64,000 bases of DNA from an uncultured Prevotella sp. (GCA_946403845.1 CAMJBL010000007.1:20217-84216); one strand, 5' to 3'. Counted from the stretch's first letter, positions 20,401 through 28,558 are shown. Notes: a model not told the origin generated them from the sequence alone. Made by a program: numbers and translations.

Positions 20401-21321
20401 GAGCAGCCCGTGGCGAATACCGTCAATAGCCACGAACTGGTGGCCCGTACCCGAGGCATCGATGTGGTGCTCGACGGACACAGCCATTCTGTCATCCCGC
20501 ATAGCGAGGCGCCCAATCTCGATGGCCGCATGATTCCCGTTACACAGACCGGTACTGCTTTTGCCAATATCGGCAAACTGCTCATCACGCCCGACGGCCG
20601 TTTCCATACCCAGCTTATCCCGTTGAAGGATATCAGTTATAAGAGCAGTCGGATTACGGCCGTTACCGATAGCGTCAAGGCGCTCATGACGAAGGTCACC
20701 GCCCGTGAACTCTGCCGTAGCGATTTCGATCTGAGTATCTACGAGGCCGACGGTAAGACGCGTCGTGTGCGTTCGGCCGAGACCAATATCGGCGACCTGG
20801 TCACGGATGCCTTCCGTGTGCAGTTAAAGACCGACATCGGCCTGCAGAATGGTGGCGGCATCCGCAATTCCATCCCCAAAGGCGCCGTTACCTATGGTAG
20901 TGTGCTCGATGCGCTGCCCTTCGGCAATCTGATGGTGATACTCGAGGCTACCGGTCAGCAGATCGTCGACATGCTCCAGAAGTGCGCCACCTTCGATGTC
21001 GAGGACGGCAGTTTCCCACAGGTGTCGGGCTTGCAGTTCAAGATCAATAAGGGTGCCAATGGCCGTAGTGTGAGCGATGTGGCTGTGCTCGACGCGCCGT
21101 CGGGTCAGTTCAAACCCATCGACCCGGCGCGCCGCTATACCATCGCCACCACGGAATATACCATCAAGGGCGGTTTCTACGACACGATGAAAGCCTGCCG
21201 TGTGCTGACCACCTCGTCGTTGAGCTATTGCGATTGCGTGGTCGCTTATCTCAGTACCTTCAGTGGCGGCAAGCTGCCCCAGCTCTATGCCAAGCCTCAG
21301 GGCCGCATTGAGATGCGTTGA
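17485..21321 (+). CDS. Fusion of GH9 glycoside hydrolase and 5'-nucleotidase
   Basis: A single 1278-residue reading frame with a signal peptide (cut near AVAA-TKV). Residues about 25-300 are Ig-like and N-terminal to a GH9 catalytic domain (about 305-785), in which HSDAFDWD provides D378 and D381 at the place of the GH9 DAGD motif. E764 or E769 is the candidate acid. From about 790 the protein is a UshA-type metallophosphoesterase: NDVH (D798, H800), GDFLQG, GNHEFDYG (N863, H864), GHSH (H999, H1001). Its C-terminal nucleotidase domain includes NGGGIRN. The second half has no signal peptide of its own, so the two must be made as one periplasmic or secreted protein. Substrates are unknown. Confidence 0.85.
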   Translation: MIQKFLKTVILFVVLMTAVPVAATKVLGLKVVDKNYLMVHFRDGEVRYRDDATGPSAYLGHSFAEGDDTLLVFGERLKGDRAQQASLWKISSADDKAFGTVHPQHVWRKSKPMNFDHTLTAELDHWLFLQLPKSMKQGCTYTVTIPKGIGADVTSLSVCFDIWNAQSEAVHVNIIGYVPSEALHAADLYQWLGDGGQRDYKAFEGRQVYLYNVTTKEKLNAGTVKFWKPASASEQEAGQKALIGTDVWNIDFRSVASGRYRLVVEDVGCSMDFDISPDVYYQPYRYSVRGYYYMRLGEPKDPAHVWPVPRQPQFIPDEDPKELTVYKTDLTPWSPEWRQLRTDVWDEPHFKKAEASIFWKHRLPGNPVNTIVRGGHSDAFDWDRHLAHVSNIYDMLLPFILSDGRLIDDNLGIRESGNGIPDLIDEARNEVDFFLSIRDGEAYSQGVTNPSSDWTVMFQAGCTTMAAWANAANCAVLAEAFRLQHNDSLRQYYTREAITAFRFASKQENLQLDDLQDIGSMQMRGRDFRQLAAAFLYNLTGEQEWESVFAEENMIKTPQSPLFSKGRQGFFGIGVTNQFGARDVPFCQLWAAAAYLTCPHPRHHATLYENLCASIKAQAESYNISHMAERPSRRSANDSRWQVSQNLQLVMLAHYMADDTHKRELEHVMFTEAGWALGRNPGNIVEMTGLGERHITDCYTTGRNDGAPECHPGQTPFNGTETWSPGHNGGDAQVILKYCYPEWNSGWPRQESYFNQRYFWVNGEFTPRETMRGKMALLGYLNALSQQQKSIVVLYENDVHCAIDGYATVAGLRDAIAKSDTASVALVSCGDFLQGAMAGSLSKGQYVVDILRHMDYDAIGLGNHEFDYGVPRMRELLDQLSSPVVCANFFEAGSPIPFYVPYIIRQYGGRRIAFVGAVTGEAMRAEAYSFYDENGHLLYDLKPMEVSRIVQQAVDEARSLGADYVVLISHLGEQPVANTVNSHELVARTRGIDVVLDGHSHSVIPHSEAPNLDGRMIPVTQTGTAFANIGKLLITPDGRFHTQLIPLKDISYKSSRITAVTDSVKALMTKVTARELCRSDFDLSIYEADGKTRRVRSAETNIGDLVTDAFRVQLKTDIGLQNGGGIRNSIPKGAVTYGSVLDALPFGNLMVILEATGQQIVDMLQKCATFDVEDGSFPQVSGLQFKINKGANGRSVSDVAVLDAPSGQFKPIDPARRYTIATTEYTIKGGFYDTMKACRVLTTSSLSYCDCVVAYLSTFSGGKLPQLYAKPQGRIEMR

Positions 21322-21351
21322 AACCATCCAGTCACCACTATATCTGATCTA

Positions 21352-21390
21352 AGAGGTTGGCTCCCGAATTGGAAGCCGACCTCTTTTTTT
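21352..21390 (+). terminator. Terminator after the fusion gene
   Basis: AGAGGTTGGCT pairs with AGCCGACCTCT (one G-T pair) around an 11-nt loop and is followed by a run of T (21385-21390). Confidence 0.85.
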
Positions 21391-21410
21391 CGAAAAAAAT
21401 GATTCTGGGG

Positions 21411-21439
21411 TTAGGAAAATGGCTTCCTTATTCGTTATA
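21411..21439 (+). promoter_or_regulatory. Possible ECF-sigma promoter of the sigma operon
   Basis: TTAGG at 21411 and TTCGTTATA at 21431-21439 resemble the -35 and -10 pattern often seen before Bacteroidetes ECF-sigma/anti-sigma operons. No TAnnTTTG box is present. The assignment is tentative. Confidence 0.35.
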
Positions 21440-21945
21440 TGGACAGAATGAGTATTCAAAAGGCTAAAATAGAACAACTGTACAGTGACAGTTATCAGCG
21501 CCTGTTGACGATGGCGAGGCTGATGCTGAAGGACGAGAAAGAGGCCGAGGATGTGGTGGGTGACCTCTTTGTCCGACTGGCGGAGGGAACAATCACATTA
21601 CCTTCGGAGCGTCCGGAAAGCTACCTGTTGACTGCCGTTCGCAACAACTGCCTTGACCGCATCCGCCGGTTGTCACTGCGTGAAAGGATGGAGCGCCGTC
21701 TGTCGCTCTCAGAGCCTGGTGCGTCGACAGAAAACGGCGACCTTCAACGCCTCAAGGAGATGATCGACTATGCGGAGATGACCTTCCCCCGACAGACCTG
21801 GCGCGTGTTCCAGTTGCGCTTCGACGAGGGGCTGCACTACCGTGAAATCGCAGAGAAACTGGGCATCAGCGAGACCAGTGTCTACAAGCACCTCTCCAAG
21901 GCCCTTGAACGACTGAAAGAGAAATTTAATCCGACAAGCATATGA
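21439..21945 (+). CDS. ECF RNA polymerase sigma factor
   Basis: A 168-residue sigma-70 family protein. Region 2 (about 12-75) includes YQRLLTMARLMLKDEKEAEDVVGDLFVRL. Region 4 (about 105-165) includes the HTH REIAEKLGISETSVYKHLSKAL. It overlaps the anti-sigma gene by 4 bp, and an outer membrane receptor follows, so it probably responds to a signal passed through that receptor. The start may be ATG 21448, because ATG 21439 overlaps the possible -10 element. Confidence 0.92.
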   Translation: MDRMSIQKAKIEQLYSDSYQRLLTMARLMLKDEKEAEDVVGDLFVRLAEGTITLPSERPESYLLTAVRNNCLDRIRRLSLRERMERRLSLSEPGASTENGDLQRLKEMIDYAEMTFPRQTWRVFQLRFDEGLHYREIAEKLGISETSVYKHLSKALERLKEKFNPTSI

Positions 21946-22499
21946 AAGATATCGAACAACTGCTCAGAATGACAGAGCGTCCACAAGACTATACGGACGA
22001 GGAACTGCAACAGCTGATGAACGATCCCGACATGCGGGTATATTATGAGCTGATGGTGAAGGCCGAAGAGGGCTTTGCCCAGAGGAAGACCACTCGCGAC
22101 AAGAGTATGAGACGATGGAAGATAGCGGCTATGTTTGCGGGCATCATCCTGCTATCGGGCCTGACCTTTGCTGCCGTACATATCATAAGGGGTCAGGAGC
22201 CGGTAGAGAGGTGTCAGGAGGCGGTGGTGGCTGCAAAGCCCCAACCAACGGCTGTCAACCGTCAACAGTCAGAGACGGACACCATCCGAACCTTCGAGAA
22301 TGCCGAACTGCAACAGATACTCACGGAGTTGGCAGACCACTACCATCTGGATGTGGCATTCCAGAATGAGCAGACCCGCCACCTCCGCCTGTATACCAAG
22401 TGGGACACCTCGGCACCGCTGAGTCAGATGATAGAGCGGCTGAACAACTTCGAGAAAGTCAGCATTCGTCAAACCGATAACCAGATCATAGCAGAATAG
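21942..22499 (+). CDS. FecR-like anti-sigma factor
   Basis: A 185-residue protein with a cytoplasmic N-terminus (1-65), one membrane helix (about 67-87, IAAMFAGIILLSGLTFAAV), a periplasmic linker and a C-terminal DUF4974/STN-like domain (about 112-185, FENAELQQILTELADHYHLDVAF). It is translationally coupled to the sigma gene. It would hold the sigma factor until the receptor downstream signals. The linker at 22254-22274 contains three GTCAA-type 7-bp units. It is shorter than usual FecR proteins. Confidence 0.82.
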   Translation: MKDIEQLLRMTERPQDYTDEELQQLMNDPDMRVYYELMVKAEEGFAQRKTTRDKSMRRWKIAAMFAGIILLSGLTFAAVHIIRGQEPVERCQEAVVAAKPQPTAVNRQQSETDTIRTFENAELQQILTELADHYHLDVAFQNEQTRHLRLYTKWDTSAPLSQMIERLNNFEKVSIRQTDNQIIAE

Positions 22500-22501
22500 T
22501 C

Positions 22502-25183
22502 ATGAAGCGTATCTTACCACATATTTCCTACTTCTTACCTTTGATGGTATTCTGTGCCCTCAGCACCTTGGCTCAGGCACAGCACACCTTTCAGGGCACC
22601 TCGCTCTCGAAGGCCCTCATCGAACTCGACCAGTCGTCGAAGCATTATGACATCTCGTTTGTCTACGACGAATTGGAGGACTTTACCGTGACCAAGACCG
22701 TTAAGCGGGGACGCTCCCTGCCTGATGCCGTCCGCGAGGTCTGTGGGTTCTATCCCGTCAGAGTCAACGTCAAGGGGCGTGACATTCTGGTGGAGTGCAT
22801 CCAGAAAGACCGCACGAAACTGATGGGACGCCTCGTCGGACCCGACCGTCAGCCCATTGCCTATGCCAATATTACACTCTTCTCTCTTATTGATTCTGTT
22901 TATATAGGTGGCGGCGTGAGCAATGAGGCTGGCGACTTCGTCATTCCCTGTAGCATGTCGCAGGCCAAGGTGCGCATCAGTTGTGTGGGTTTCAAGACCG
23001 TTGAGCGTCAGATGCCCGTGGCCGATGTGGGAACGGTCAGAATGCAGATGGAGAACAACTATCTGGGCAATGTCACCATTAGCGGTCGCATGCCCGTTAT
23101 CCGTAGCGAGGCCAACCGCCTGCTGTATATTGTCAACAATGATGAATATGCCCAGGGACTCACAGCCCTCGAGCTGCTCAACCGTGTGCCGATGGTAAGC
23201 ATGGTAAACGGACGGGCCACGATCCTCGGCAAGGGCACGGCCCACTATATGATGAACGGCAAGGTGATGGAAATGGACGACGAGATGATGCATCAGCGGC
23301 TGTGGGCGATGCAGGCAGCGGATATCGAACGTATTGAGGTGATAACCATGCCTACCGGCAAGTATCTCTCGGACCTGGGCGGGGGCTATATCAACTTCGT
23401 GATGAATCGCGACCAGAGCTTAGGCTGGCGCAGTGATCTGAGCGTGCAGGCAGGCACCAGCGACGACTGGAGCGGAAGGGCAGATGCTTCTGTCAACTAT
23501 GCCTCAGAGCAGTTTGATGTGGCCCTCGATGTGAATGGCAACTGGCTGACGAAGAAAGAGGACAAAACCCTGCACCAGTCGTTTTCGCTGATAGAAAGAA
23601 AAATCAGTAGCGATAAAGAGACTGATGACAAGGATATGGGCGCAAACCTGATGCTGCGATATCTGCCTGTGAAGAATCTGGAAATCGGTGTGTCAGCCTC
23701 CTATCAGCAGCTTTGGCCGACGAGTCATAAAATCAGCAATACCCTTTATTATAATTCCTCATTTTACCCAGAGTATGAATTTTACCCGTCCTTGGAGTCG
23801 GAAATGAAATATGCCGGCAATCATGTGCTGAACCTCTCAGCCTATGTCGACTGGACGCTTGGAAGGCCTGACCGCAAACTAAGTGCCTCGTATAACTTAT
23901 ACAAGAAACAGGATGATAACACGAATCAATTGCAGGACTATTTCTGGGATAACAAGGGTTCTTATCGTATTCATTCTGCGCGACTCGATCTGTCAATGCC
24001 ATTACCAGCATCTTTTGCCCTCAATGCAGGTGTTTCCTATACAAACATTAATAACGAAACGCATACAAATCAAGTTAAGAATTATGAATGGGTCGACGAT
24101 TATAGAAAGAACACTAATAAGGGTCTCTATTCCCAATGGTACTTCTATCAACATGAAGAAAAAATAACGTCTGGCTATCTGTCTGTCCAAAAGAATTTCA
24201 GCAAGAATACCAAAGCTGTTGCCGGGTTGCGATATGAACATACAAAAACAACAAACAGTAACCGACTAGAAGACATCACAAACAATTATTTCTTTCCTTC
24301 TTTGTCATTCTTTTCCTGTTCAGACAATGGTGGACAGTTTGGAATAACGTGGGCCATGAGCGTCATACGACCGAACTTCTACGACCTTAATCCGATCATA
24401 GATTATGATACCAATTTCAGTCGCTCTCAAGGAAATCCCTACCTGACACCAAGTTTTGACAATCGGGTAGAAGTGAACTATAGCAATAATAAGGGATTTT
24501 ATGCTAATCTCTATTATACGCATGGCAAAGACCAGATAGAGTGGGTGACAGTCTCAAATTGGATGGGTTATACAAATGAGGCCTGGCCTACAAATAACTA
24601 TAAATCTGATAAGACGGGCATCTATCTGAATTATCAGCATCAGTTCGGACATTGGGTACATGCCGTCGCAGAAGGCGACCTCTATTATTATGAGGCCCAG
24701 ACATATTCGGATATCTATCTCTGGTATGGATTAGGGCCTAGCTATTATAACACCACGATGTATATAATGCCTGGAGTTCCAAAGGATCTTGAAGGCTATG
24801 GCAAACGCTTTTCGGTCAGTGGCGACATCTTCTTGAATCGCCAGCACTCGCTGATGCTGAATGCACGCTATGACCAGTGGTTGGACGACTATGTGGGCCT
24901 CTCGAAGATCGATGCCTACGGCTACTTTACCTTCGCCCTTCGCTATGCCTTGCTCAACGACCGGCTGAAACTCTCACTTACTGCCGTCGACCCCTTCCAT
25001 CAGCATGTCATGGACAAGAGCTCTGATTATACCAACTCAGATCATTTCCTGAAGGTGCACACCAATCTGCATTCGCACTACATCGGCCTGACGGCTACCT
25101 ATTCGCTGGGTGGCAGGAAGGTGCGCGTGATTGATCACGACTTCACCGATTCCGAACAACAACGCGCAGAGAAACAAAAATAA
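22502..25183 (+). CDS. Outer membrane TonB-type receptor with STN signalling domain
   Basis: An 893-residue protein: signal peptide (cut near AQA-QHTF), an STN domain (about 27-100, FQGTSLSKALIELDQ...SFVYDELEDFTV), a regulatory Ig-like domain (about 102-185), a plug (about 190-300, ANRLLYIVNNDEYAQGLTALELLNRVPMV) and a barrel of the OMP_b-brl_3 type. STN domains contact FecR-like anti-sigma factors, and the gene lies 2 bp after one, so this is probably the sensor of the locus. The ligand is unknown. The barrel part is more A+T rich than the N-terminal part. Confidence 0.85.
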   Translation: MKRILPHISYFLPLMVFCALSTLAQAQHTFQGTSLSKALIELDQSSKHYDISFVYDELEDFTVTKTVKRGRSLPDAVREVCGFYPVRVNVKGRDILVECIQKDRTKLMGRLVGPDRQPIAYANITLFSLIDSVYIGGGVSNEAGDFVIPCSMSQAKVRISCVGFKTVERQMPVADVGTVRMQMENNYLGNVTISGRMPVIRSEANRLLYIVNNDEYAQGLTALELLNRVPMVSMVNGRATILGKGTAHYMMNGKVMEMDDEMMHQRLWAMQAADIERIEVITMPTGKYLSDLGGGYINFVMNRDQSLGWRSDLSVQAGTSDDWSGRADASVNYASEQFDVALDVNGNWLTKKEDKTLHQSFSLIERKISSDKETDDKDMGANLMLRYLPVKNLEIGVSASYQQLWPTSHKISNTLYYNSSFYPEYEFYPSLESEMKYAGNHVLNLSAYVDWTLGRPDRKLSASYNLYKKQDDNTNQLQDYFWDNKGSYRIHSARLDLSMPLPASFALNAGVSYTNINNETHTNQVKNYEWVDDYRKNTNKGLYSQWYFYQHEEKITSGYLSVQKNFSKNTKAVAGLRYEHTKTTNSNRLEDITNNYFFPSLSFFSCSDNGGQFGITWAMSVIRPNFYDLNPIIDYDTNFSRSQGNPYLTPSFDNRVEVNYSNNKGFYANLYYTHGKDQIEWVTVSNWMGYTNEAWPTNNYKSDKTGIYLNYQHQFGHWVHAVAEGDLYYYEAQTYSDIYLWYGLGPSYYNTTMYIMPGVPKDLEGYGKRFSVSGDIFLNRQHSLMLNARYDQWLDDYVGLSKIDAYGYFTFALRYALLNDRLKLSLTAVDPFHQHVMDKSSDYTNSDHFLKVHTNLHSHYIGLTATYSLGGRKVRVIDHDFTDSEQQRAEKQK

Positions 25184-25197
25184 AAAAATAAATAAGT

Positions 25198-26088
25198 ATG
25201 AAAAAGTATCTTTTTTTAATGATTGCAGCTGTTCTCACAGGCTGTTCCTCCCAAAACTATGATGGACTCGTGGCTTCCAATATGTCGTACACAGGATGCA
25301 ATCAGGAGACAAGGAGTGATGGCAACATCAATCATTCCACAATTAAGTTAACGCGCGATGGCGACCTCATTCATGTGGCACTTAACAACTATCCTGTTAA
25401 TTGTAGTCATCGTAACCTCATGGTCAACTGTAACCAACAAGGTCATCTGTCTATTGCTATCAACGAACTTAATAGCGGAACGGATATTGTCAAAGGCACT
25501 TGCCTTTGCCCCGTCAATATTTACTTCTCCATCGAAAATGTAAAAGGTGAGTCGTTTCATGTTCTTCTAGACAACAAAGACTTGGGGGAGGTTTCTTTCA
25601 AGGATCACAGCATTGTGGAAGTCGATATATTGACACGTGAGCAGGCTTATGAGGAGGGATTCGACTATAGTGAGCGTTTTGCCGGAATTTTAACCACTCC
25701 CATGGATTATTATCCAGGGGAAGAGCCACGGGAAAAGCCTCGGTTAGAATTGTCATATAATGCAGGGTCGCATACCATCCAGGGCTTTTATCGGTTTTAC
25801 CGCATGCCGTGTTATTCCACCAAATTTGATATGGTAATGGATACTGAGACAGACGGAACGCTTGTGTTTAAGTTTGATACGAATGGTTATTATGGTTCCG
25901 ACTGTGGAACCTATTCTCAGATTCTATTCAACATGATCAATGCCCAGAAAGAAGAATATCGCGTCAAAGTCAATCCACATAAAGTTCTTATAAAAAACGC
26001 TGACGGAACAGAAGATGAGACCATCGTTTACGACTACGAGGGTGTTCTCAAGAAAGGTGATCGCGAAACAATTTTGTTACAGGAATGA
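25198..26088 (+). CDS. Lipoprotein of unknown function
   Basis: A 296-residue protein with a lipobox (VLTGC, lipidated C16). It follows the receptor by 14 bp and is probably in the same transcript. The body is beta-rich with several cysteines (C34, C69, C79, C102, C104 among others). I recognise no family. Placement suggests an outer-membrane partner of the receptor. Base composition is lower in G+C than the sigma gene. Confidence 0.6.
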   Translation: MKKYLFLMIAAVLTGCSSQNYDGLVASNMSYTGCNQETRSDGNINHSTIKLTRDGDLIHVALNNYPVNCSHRNLMVNCNQQGHLSIAINELNSGTDIVKGTCLCPVNIYFSIENVKGESFHVLLDNKDLGEVSFKDHSIVEVDILTREQAYEEGFDYSERFAGILTTPMDYYPGEEPREKPRLELSYNAGSHTIQGFYRFYRMPCYSTKFDMVMDTETDGTLVFKFDTNGYYGSDCGTYSQILFNMINAQKEEYRVKVNPHKVLIKNADGTEDETIVYDYEGVLKKGDRETILLQE

Positions 26089-26110
26089 TGTTTGTTCGGA
26101 AAAAAATTGC

Positions 26111-26118
26111 TACCTTTG
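26111..26118 (+). promoter_or_regulatory. -7 box before the 328-aa lipoprotein gene
   Basis: TACCTTTG followed by CA, 21 bp before the start codon. A TTTG at 26091-26094 is only 16 bp upstream, so the -33 element is uncertain. Confidence 0.5.
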
Positions 26119-26139
26119 CAGCCGCAAAATTTATAGCGC

Positions 26140-27126
26140 ATGAAAATAAAGCAATATTTTTGGATTGTCTGCGGTCTGGTGGGTATGGCATTTTTGACGG
26201 GATGTCAGCCAAGAGTGATTGTCAATTTAACGGAGCATTATCCGGCACGACAGGCTGACTCGGTGATGGTGTATGAAATGGGTGATTCGGTGCCTGCTGA
26301 GGCCAAGGTTATCGGTACGGTGAAAGTAACCGATGGCGGGGCGACTTTTGCATACAACTGCCTTTATGGCAACATGGTCTCTTTAGCCGTGAAAAAGACG
26401 GCAGAAAGTGGCGGTAATGCCCTGCGCATTGACAAGCACAAAGAGCCGAGCTTCTGGACTTCGTCGTGTCATCGCATCTGGGGCAGCATGCTCCTATTGC
26501 CTGACTCGCTGGTTACCCTCGATGCCGTGAGTGCCATTCAGAAAGCAGAGTTGGCAAAGGATGCCGAGTTGGCCAGCTTGGCGAAGGAGCAGATCAGGCG
26601 CCATGAGCGTACGATCAATAATCCCAAGAACATTTTCAGCGCTGACTTCGGTTACGGCATCGTTACGTCGGAGATTGTAACCGACAGGCATACCTACAAG
26701 AACAAAGGGGGCTTTACGGCCGACCTCGCTTACCAGCATTACTGGAAGTTGATAGGTGTGGGAGCCGACTTTAACTTCTTCCATACCTCGTTTGATGAAG
26801 GCTTCGACATCGATTTGCTGTATATCGGTCCGAATATTGGATTTAGTTTGAAACTCAGCGAGAAATGGCGGTATGACGCCACACTGGGCTTCGGCTATGG
26901 TAACTACAAGGAGTCGGCGTGGGGAGATTCTTATAGCGAAGGCGGCATTGCAGGGCGATGTGGCCTGAACCTCGAATACATGTGCGCCAAGAACATTGCC
27001 ATAGGCATTAAGATCAACGCCTTTACCATGAGCCTCAATGAGCCCGATGGCTACCAAGGTGGCAAAGATGATTTCTACGGCATCCACCGAACCGATTTCC
27101 AGGGCGGCCTCCGATTCTATTTCTAA
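26140..27126 (+). CDS. Lipoprotein with C-terminal beta-barrel-like domain
   Basis: A 328-residue protein with a lipobox (LTGC, C22). Residues about 25-130 form a small globular domain, about 131-165 a charged helical linker, and about 170-328 alternate in a way typical of an 8-strand outer membrane barrel (GVGADFNFFH, GPNIGFSL, ATLGFGYGNY) ending GGLRFYF. A lipidated barrel is unusual but known in Bacteroidetes. Function unknown. Confidence 0.65.
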   Translation: MKIKQYFWIVCGLVGMAFLTGCQPRVIVNLTEHYPARQADSVMVYEMGDSVPAEAKVIGTVKVTDGGATFAYNCLYGNMVSLAVKKTAESGGNALRIDKHKEPSFWTSSCHRIWGSMLLLPDSLVTLDAVSAIQKAELAKDAELASLAKEQIRRHERTINNPKNIFSADFGYGIVTSEIVTDRHTYKNKGGFTADLAYQHYWKLIGVGADFNFFHTSFDEGFDIDLLYIGPNIGFSLKLSEKWRYDATLGFGYGNYKESAWGDSYSEGGIAGRCGLNLEYMCAKNIAIGIKINAFTMSLNEPDGYQGGKDDFYGIHRTDFQGGLRFYF

Positions 27127-27294
27127 GGTCGCAGGTCGACTCTGCCATCGCGGTTGAATTCAGTCAGCTCCCACTATGCTCTGATGATGTCGGCTGCATC
27201 AGTCAATCCCTCTGCCGGCTCCTGTCGATTGCGATGCCCGTCTCCTCACAGCCATTTGGAACGCCGCTGAGATTATGATGCCTGACCCCGATTT
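27127..27294 (+). other. Intergenic stretch with a remnant coding tail
   Basis: No gene. One frame is open from 27188 and reads into the inverted-repeat element. It ends in the tail NVTVVTFQ and a stop at 27326-27328. I recall similar C-terminal VTVVTVVTF tails from Bacteroidales VirE/VapE-like primase-helicase proteins, so this could be a degenerate gene end. No start or upstream domain is present. Confidence 0.35.
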
Positions 27295-27503
27295 TGTTAC
27301 AAATGTTACTGTTGTTACGTTTCAATAAGGATTAAAATCGGGGGAAAAGTGGAGGAGAGAGGAAAATCTGAATTTTCAGTATTATTACTAATTACTTTAT
27401 ATATAATATATATATTATATATAAAGTAATTCCTCCCGCGCACACATTTTCTGCCAGTCAAAAATGCTCTTATTGAAACGTAACAACGGTAACAACTGTA
27501 ACA
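27295..27503. repeat. 209-bp inverted-repeat element with a central perfect palindrome
   Basis: The terminal 35 bp (27295-27329 and 27469-27503) are inverted copies with 3 mismatches. Each contains TGTTAC three times at 9-bp steps. In the middle, 27390-27431 is a perfect 42-bp A+T palindrome. The element has no gene. In both directions the repeat arm can encode a VTVVTFQ-stop tail. No clean target-site duplication is seen. Confidence 0.8.
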
Positions 27504-27535
27504 GATTGTCTCTTCGACTGTCATTAGTCAATGAA

Positions 27536-27564
27536 AAATGGCCGGGAATATGTCCTGGCCATTT
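27536..27564 (-). terminator. Terminator of the minus-strand Spy-like gene
   Basis: AAATGGCC pairs with GGCCATTT around a GGGAATATGTCCT centre that can extend the stem. On the minus strand TTTTCATT follows. Confidence 0.6.
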
Positions 27565-27588
27565 CATTTTCCCCGAGGGGATCGCTAT

Positions 27589-28194
27589 TTATTTTTGTTC
27601 CTGTGTTTTGGTCTGTTGGGGGGATTTGCCGTCGCGTTTGCCTTTGTCTGGGGCGTTGGGGCGCGGACCGGCATCGCCTTTGCCTCGCGGACCGGCATTG
27701 TGCTTGTCACGCGGGCCGGCATTGCCTTTGCCGCGCTGGCCCATGGGGTTGCGTTTGGCGAGGCGGTTCATTGCCTGCCTCTCCAGTTCATAGACACGCT
27801 GGATTTGTTTGGCACTTAGGAACTTACTGTACTTGTTGTAGTATTCCTGACGAAGGGTAAGCACCTTCTGGCTGTGGTCGAACTGGTCCTTGATGGCTTT
27901 CTCGGCCTCGGCGTCGGTCATTTCTGCCCGGTTCTTGTGCATGTCTTTGTTTTGTGGGCGGAGGGCCCATACTTCCTTCTGATAGGCGCTGAAGGTCTCG
28001 ATGAACTTCTGGCTGGTGGCATCGTCGAGCGCCAGCTGACGGGCGATGTGCTTGGCCTGCATCTCTGCCATCTGCTCACGGCTCATACGCTGTTTCTTAG
28101 TCGGCTTCTGTGGATTGTTTTCCTGAGCCATTGCGGCTGTGCTGAAAGCAACCATCATCAGGGCTGTCAACAGAATTCTAAATACTTTCTTCAT
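27589..28194 (-). CDS. Periplasmic Spy/CpxP-like protein with Gly-Pro-Arg tail
   Basis: A 201-residue protein with a signal peptide (cut near AMA-QEN). A helical, Met/Gln-rich central region (about 35-150) resembles small periplasmic proteins of the Spy/CpxP or DUF4890 kind. The basic tail repeats NAGPRGKG-like units. It is the third gene of a sigma/anti-sigma operon and overlaps the preceding gene by 17 bp. The role as an envelope stress effector is inferred from this placement. Confidence 0.65.
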   Translation of the reverse strand: MKKVFRILLTALMMVAFSTAAMAQENNPQKPTKKQRMSREQMAEMQAKHIARQLALDDATSQKFIETFSAYQKEVWALRPQNKDMHKNRAEMTDAEAEKAIKDQFDHSQKVLTLRQEYYNKYSKFLSAKQIQRVYELERQAMNRLAKRNPMGQRGKGNAGPRDKHNAGPRGKGDAGPRPNAPDKGKRDGKSPQQTKTQEQK

Positions 28195-28558
28195 TGTTTA
28201 GTTCGTTTAAGTCGTTTAAGTTGTTTTCTAAAAAGAGTTCTTCCTGATAGACCTCGAGCAGGTAGTCCTGATCGTCGGTAGTGAGATTGTTGAATGCCAG
28301 TTCCACATTTTCAAAGTCGTCGGTGACGGCGTCCTGGCCTTGTGGCAGTACCTTCTTGACGACGAGGAACAGGGCGATGCATGCGGCAACGGCGATGGCC
28401 GCACGGATGGCCATGCGGATCACTGTGATCTTCTTCGTCTTGGCAGACTGAGCCTTCACCTCGTTCATCACACTCTCCTCCAACTTGTCGAAGAAGCCGT
28501 CGGGGATGGTGTAGGGCATCTGTTTGCCGATTTTGCTGAAATCATAATTCTGTTCCAT
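28178..28558 (-). CDS. Single-pass membrane protein, probable anti-sigma factor
   Basis: A 126-residue protein: cytoplasmic N-terminus (1-48), one membrane helix (about 49-68, MAIRAAIAVAACIALFLVV), and an acidic C-terminus ending in NLNDLNELNN, encoded by a 9-bp DNA repeat (28196-28222). Its position 9 bp after an ECF sigma gene suggests it restrains that sigma factor. There is no recognisable zinc-anti-sigma motif. Confidence 0.6.
   Translation of the reverse strand: MEQNYDFSKIGKQMPYTIPDGFFDKLEESVMNEVKAQSAKTKKITVIRMAIRAAIAVAACIALFLVVKKVLPQGQDAVTDDFENVELAFNNLTTDDQDYLLEVYQEELFLENNLNDLNELNNEESI

Noticed and set aside
18181..20607. 808-codon open frame on the minus strand
   Set aside because: It lies entirely antisense to the GH9-nucleotidase gene, has no family likeness, and the plus-strand frame holds all catalytic motifs of both domains.
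27295..27503. Intact insertion sequence
   Set aside because: The 209-bp element has inverted ends but no transposase and no clean target duplication, so only a non-autonomous element can be claimed.
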